This document shows positions 62,501-64,000 of a stretch of DNA of 64,000 bases, one piece after another. Source of the stretch: Thecamonas trahens ATCC 50062 (Eukaryota > Apusozoa > Apusomonadida > Apusomonadidae). The stretch's first letter is position 1. Each line of letters opens with the position of its first letter. Both the position numbers and the translations under genes were made by a program. The stretch covers positions 189,288 through 253,287 of the forward strand of contig NW_013657649.1 in NCBI RefSeq assembly GCF_000142905.1. The letters are read 5' to 3'. Below the pieces are notes generated by a model. That model was not told the origin of the DNA. It did no database searches and was given only the letters and a program-made list of their open reading frames with translations.

Positions 62501-64000
62501 GGCTGTGGGCTCTCCGATTGCGCCTCTCCTGCTGCGGGTCTCACTCAATGACGGGCTGTCGTACTCGAACCGGCTGGTGCCGTATACGCTTGTGGCGCCG
62601 CCGCGCATGCACTACGCCGAGCCGGATGCGTCGCCGATTGGCGGAAGCGAGGAGATACGGCTGGTGGGCGAGTTTGAGCTGGAGCCCTCTATCGAGGCAA
62701 CAACGAGGCCAGCGGTCGAGTTTTGCAACGTGGCAACTGGCGAGACTGTGGTTGTGAGAGGGAGTGATGTAATGCGGATCTCGCCCCATGTTTTTAAGGT
62801 GGTGACTCCTCCGATGAGCACCTCTGGCAACGTTCGTGTCTCGCTGTCCTACACCGGTGTACAAATGCGATGTGAGCCACCGGTGCATGTGACGTACTGG
62901 CGGAACACGGCCGAGCTCAAGGCGTTGCGTAAGAAGATGCGGCGCGAGCGGCAGGCGATGCGGCAGGCGCGTGACCGGTTTCTGGCGGACGCTGTCCACG
63001 ACTCGCAGTTGGACGAGATTGTGCATGCTGGGCTGACTTCGTCGGCCTCACTCTCGTTCTCGTCTCAAGCGCTCCACTCACTGGGCAAGGGTCGCGGCGG
63101 CAAGGCTGCGACGGTGCGGTCAGCGAGCGAACTGGGCGCGCTCAACCTCTCGGTCTCGTCGGTCTCGTCAGCCGGCTCACGGAGCGAATTAGTAGAGTCG
63201 CGGGCGAGCCAGAGCTCGCTTGCGCGGCGGAGGCTGAGGCAGTCAGCAGGAAGTGGAGGTGGCGGCCGCGGTGGCCGAACAGGACTGCCACCGCGCTCGC
63301 GGCTGCCCAAGGCGCAGAGCGTCGCCGATGACGAGCTCTCTGAGTGCTCCGAGGCGATTGTCCGTTCATGCGATGAAAGTGAGAGCGGGAGGAGGTCGCC
63401 GTCATCATCAGTCTCGTCGCTCTCACCGGGCTCACCCATTGATGGCGAGCCAGTCGGTGTGGTGCGAAGTGCGGTGCGCCGAGGAGATCCACGGAAGGCG
63501 GTGACGACGTCTGGGGTCGAGGAGCGCGAGTCGCCGAGCGAGCACTCGTCGCCGCTGCCATCGTCAAGGTCGGTGTCGCCGGAGCAGGATGAAGAGGCCG
63601 GTGGCGCTCACTCGAGTTCGAGCGGGGCCGAGTCTAGCAGCGGCGACGGTCTTGAGCTGTTGTCTGACCGTGAGGTTTTGGCGCGGATGGGGATTTCCCT
63701 GAAGGATCTCGAAGCCGAGCGCGAGGCCGATGCGCGGCGCGAGGCCGAGCTTGACGAGGAGCTCAAGGAGATCGAGGCGCGACTGGAGGCGTCACGGAAG
63801 GAACAAGATGCGTTTGAAGCGTCGGAGCAGGCGCGACTGGAGGCGCTACAGGCGGCGATGGCGGAGATTGCGAGGCACGAGGCCGAGGAGATGGTCCAGC
63901 TGAAGCGAAGCGATGCCAAGGCGTGGCAGCGGCGGCGAAGCAAGCTGGCCAAGCGCGAGCGGAAGCGTGTCAAGCAGCTGCGGTTATGGCAGGAGCAGAA
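44505..64000 (+). CDS. Giant IPT/TIG-repeat protein, incomplete at both ends
   Basis: IPT/TIG domains are Ig-like folds found in plexins, fibrocystin and some transcription factors. The frame runs from the gap to 55488, then from 55491 in another frame to the window end with no stop: about 6,500 residues. IPT-type strands (S/P-x-x-G-P-x-x-G-G-T-x-V-x-I-x-G) recur, for example FSPALGPIEGGIRIALHGEL (47.4 kb), SPRSGPTSGGTPLKI (47.85), VNTGGTRVTISGRNL (50.2), GPMEGGTTLLIKGHGL (50.5), SPMCGPTIGGTTVELLLEG (53.05), SSGPAAGGTRLTV (53.95), STGPSSGGTRATIQF (55.5), SNGFCTGGTTLTLRG (56.9) and APLRGGTPLTFTGTNL (59.25). Between them come strands like VSVALDGVNFSG with a trailing Phe. Long Ser/acidic loops interrupt the repeats (46.0-46.5, 59.5-59.75 kb). 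From about 62.9 kb the protein becomes basic and then coiled coil (EELKEIEARLEASRKEQDAF). No membrane helix is seen, suggesting a cytosolic or cytoskeletal giant. Frame breaks at 55487 and near 54282 are discussed in the findings. Confidence 0.8.

Noticed and set aside
1-64000. tRNA, rRNA, transposon or viral insertion
   Set aside because: No cloverleaf, rRNA core, transposase, reverse transcriptase, integrase or terminal repeats recognised on reading both strands; no systematic search could be run.

Overview
This is nuclear DNA from a free-living, GC-rich protist with a compact genome. Genes lie 14 bp to a few hundred bp apart and switch strand frequently. Most coding regions are intron-free or have one short GT-AG intron. 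Third codon positions are strongly G/C. Introns and gene-start regions carry long G or C homopolymers and simple repeats. The gene set is eukaryotic (CLP1, PCIF1, RSL1D1, VPS9 and RapGAP regulators, DHHC acyltransferase, mitochondrial GPD2 and PGS1). The overall look fits an apusomonad such as Thecamonas, but that is an impression, not a database result. Two assembly gaps (25871-26840 and 44214-44504) and several one-base homopolymer frame breaks suggest draft-quality sequence.

Layout. 0-6 kb: 3' part of a DHHC palmitoyltransferase (+), an unrecognised protein (-), a doubtful small two-exon gene (-), a dual-specificity phosphatase (+), an LYR-motif protein (-) and an acyl-CoA-dehydrogenase-like protein (+). 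6-19.5 kb: a PH-RapGAP-CNH protein (-), CDP-diacylglycerol synthase with a recognisable first exon (-), a protein with five WW domains (+), an IQ/C2 protein (+) and a basic coiled-coil protein (-). 19.7-24.3 kb: CLP1 (+), a selenoprotein S whose penultimate codon is an in-frame UGA (-), and a VARP-like VPS9-domain Rab GEF (+). 24.3-29.4 kb: a very long Lys-rich, SEYDTDYADHA-repeat protein (-), interrupted by a gap. 29.7-36.8 kb: a coiled-coil protein (+), the cap m6Am methyltransferase PCIF1 (+), an RSL1D1-like ribosomal-L1-fold protein (-) and an F-box/LRR protein (-). 36.8-44 kb: a soluble protein with four tandem cyclase-homology domains (-), PGS1 (+) and mitochondrial FAD glycerol-3-phosphate dehydrogenase with EF-hands (-). 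44.5-64 kb: one giant IPT/TIG-repeat protein (+), incomplete at both ends, about 6,500 residues inside the window.

Shared themes. CDP-DAG synthase makes the lipid substrate of PGS1. PGS1 also uses glycerol-3-phosphate, which the product of the neighbouring GPD2 oxidises. CLP1 and PCIF1 act at opposite ends of the mRNA. No tRNA, rRNA, CRISPR or transposon was recognised. The most notable item is the selenoprotein S gene: it ends GG-Sec-G-stop, has a perfect hairpin starting six bases after the UGA, and has a SECIS-like stem further down its 3' region. A standard pipeline would read its UGA as the stop.
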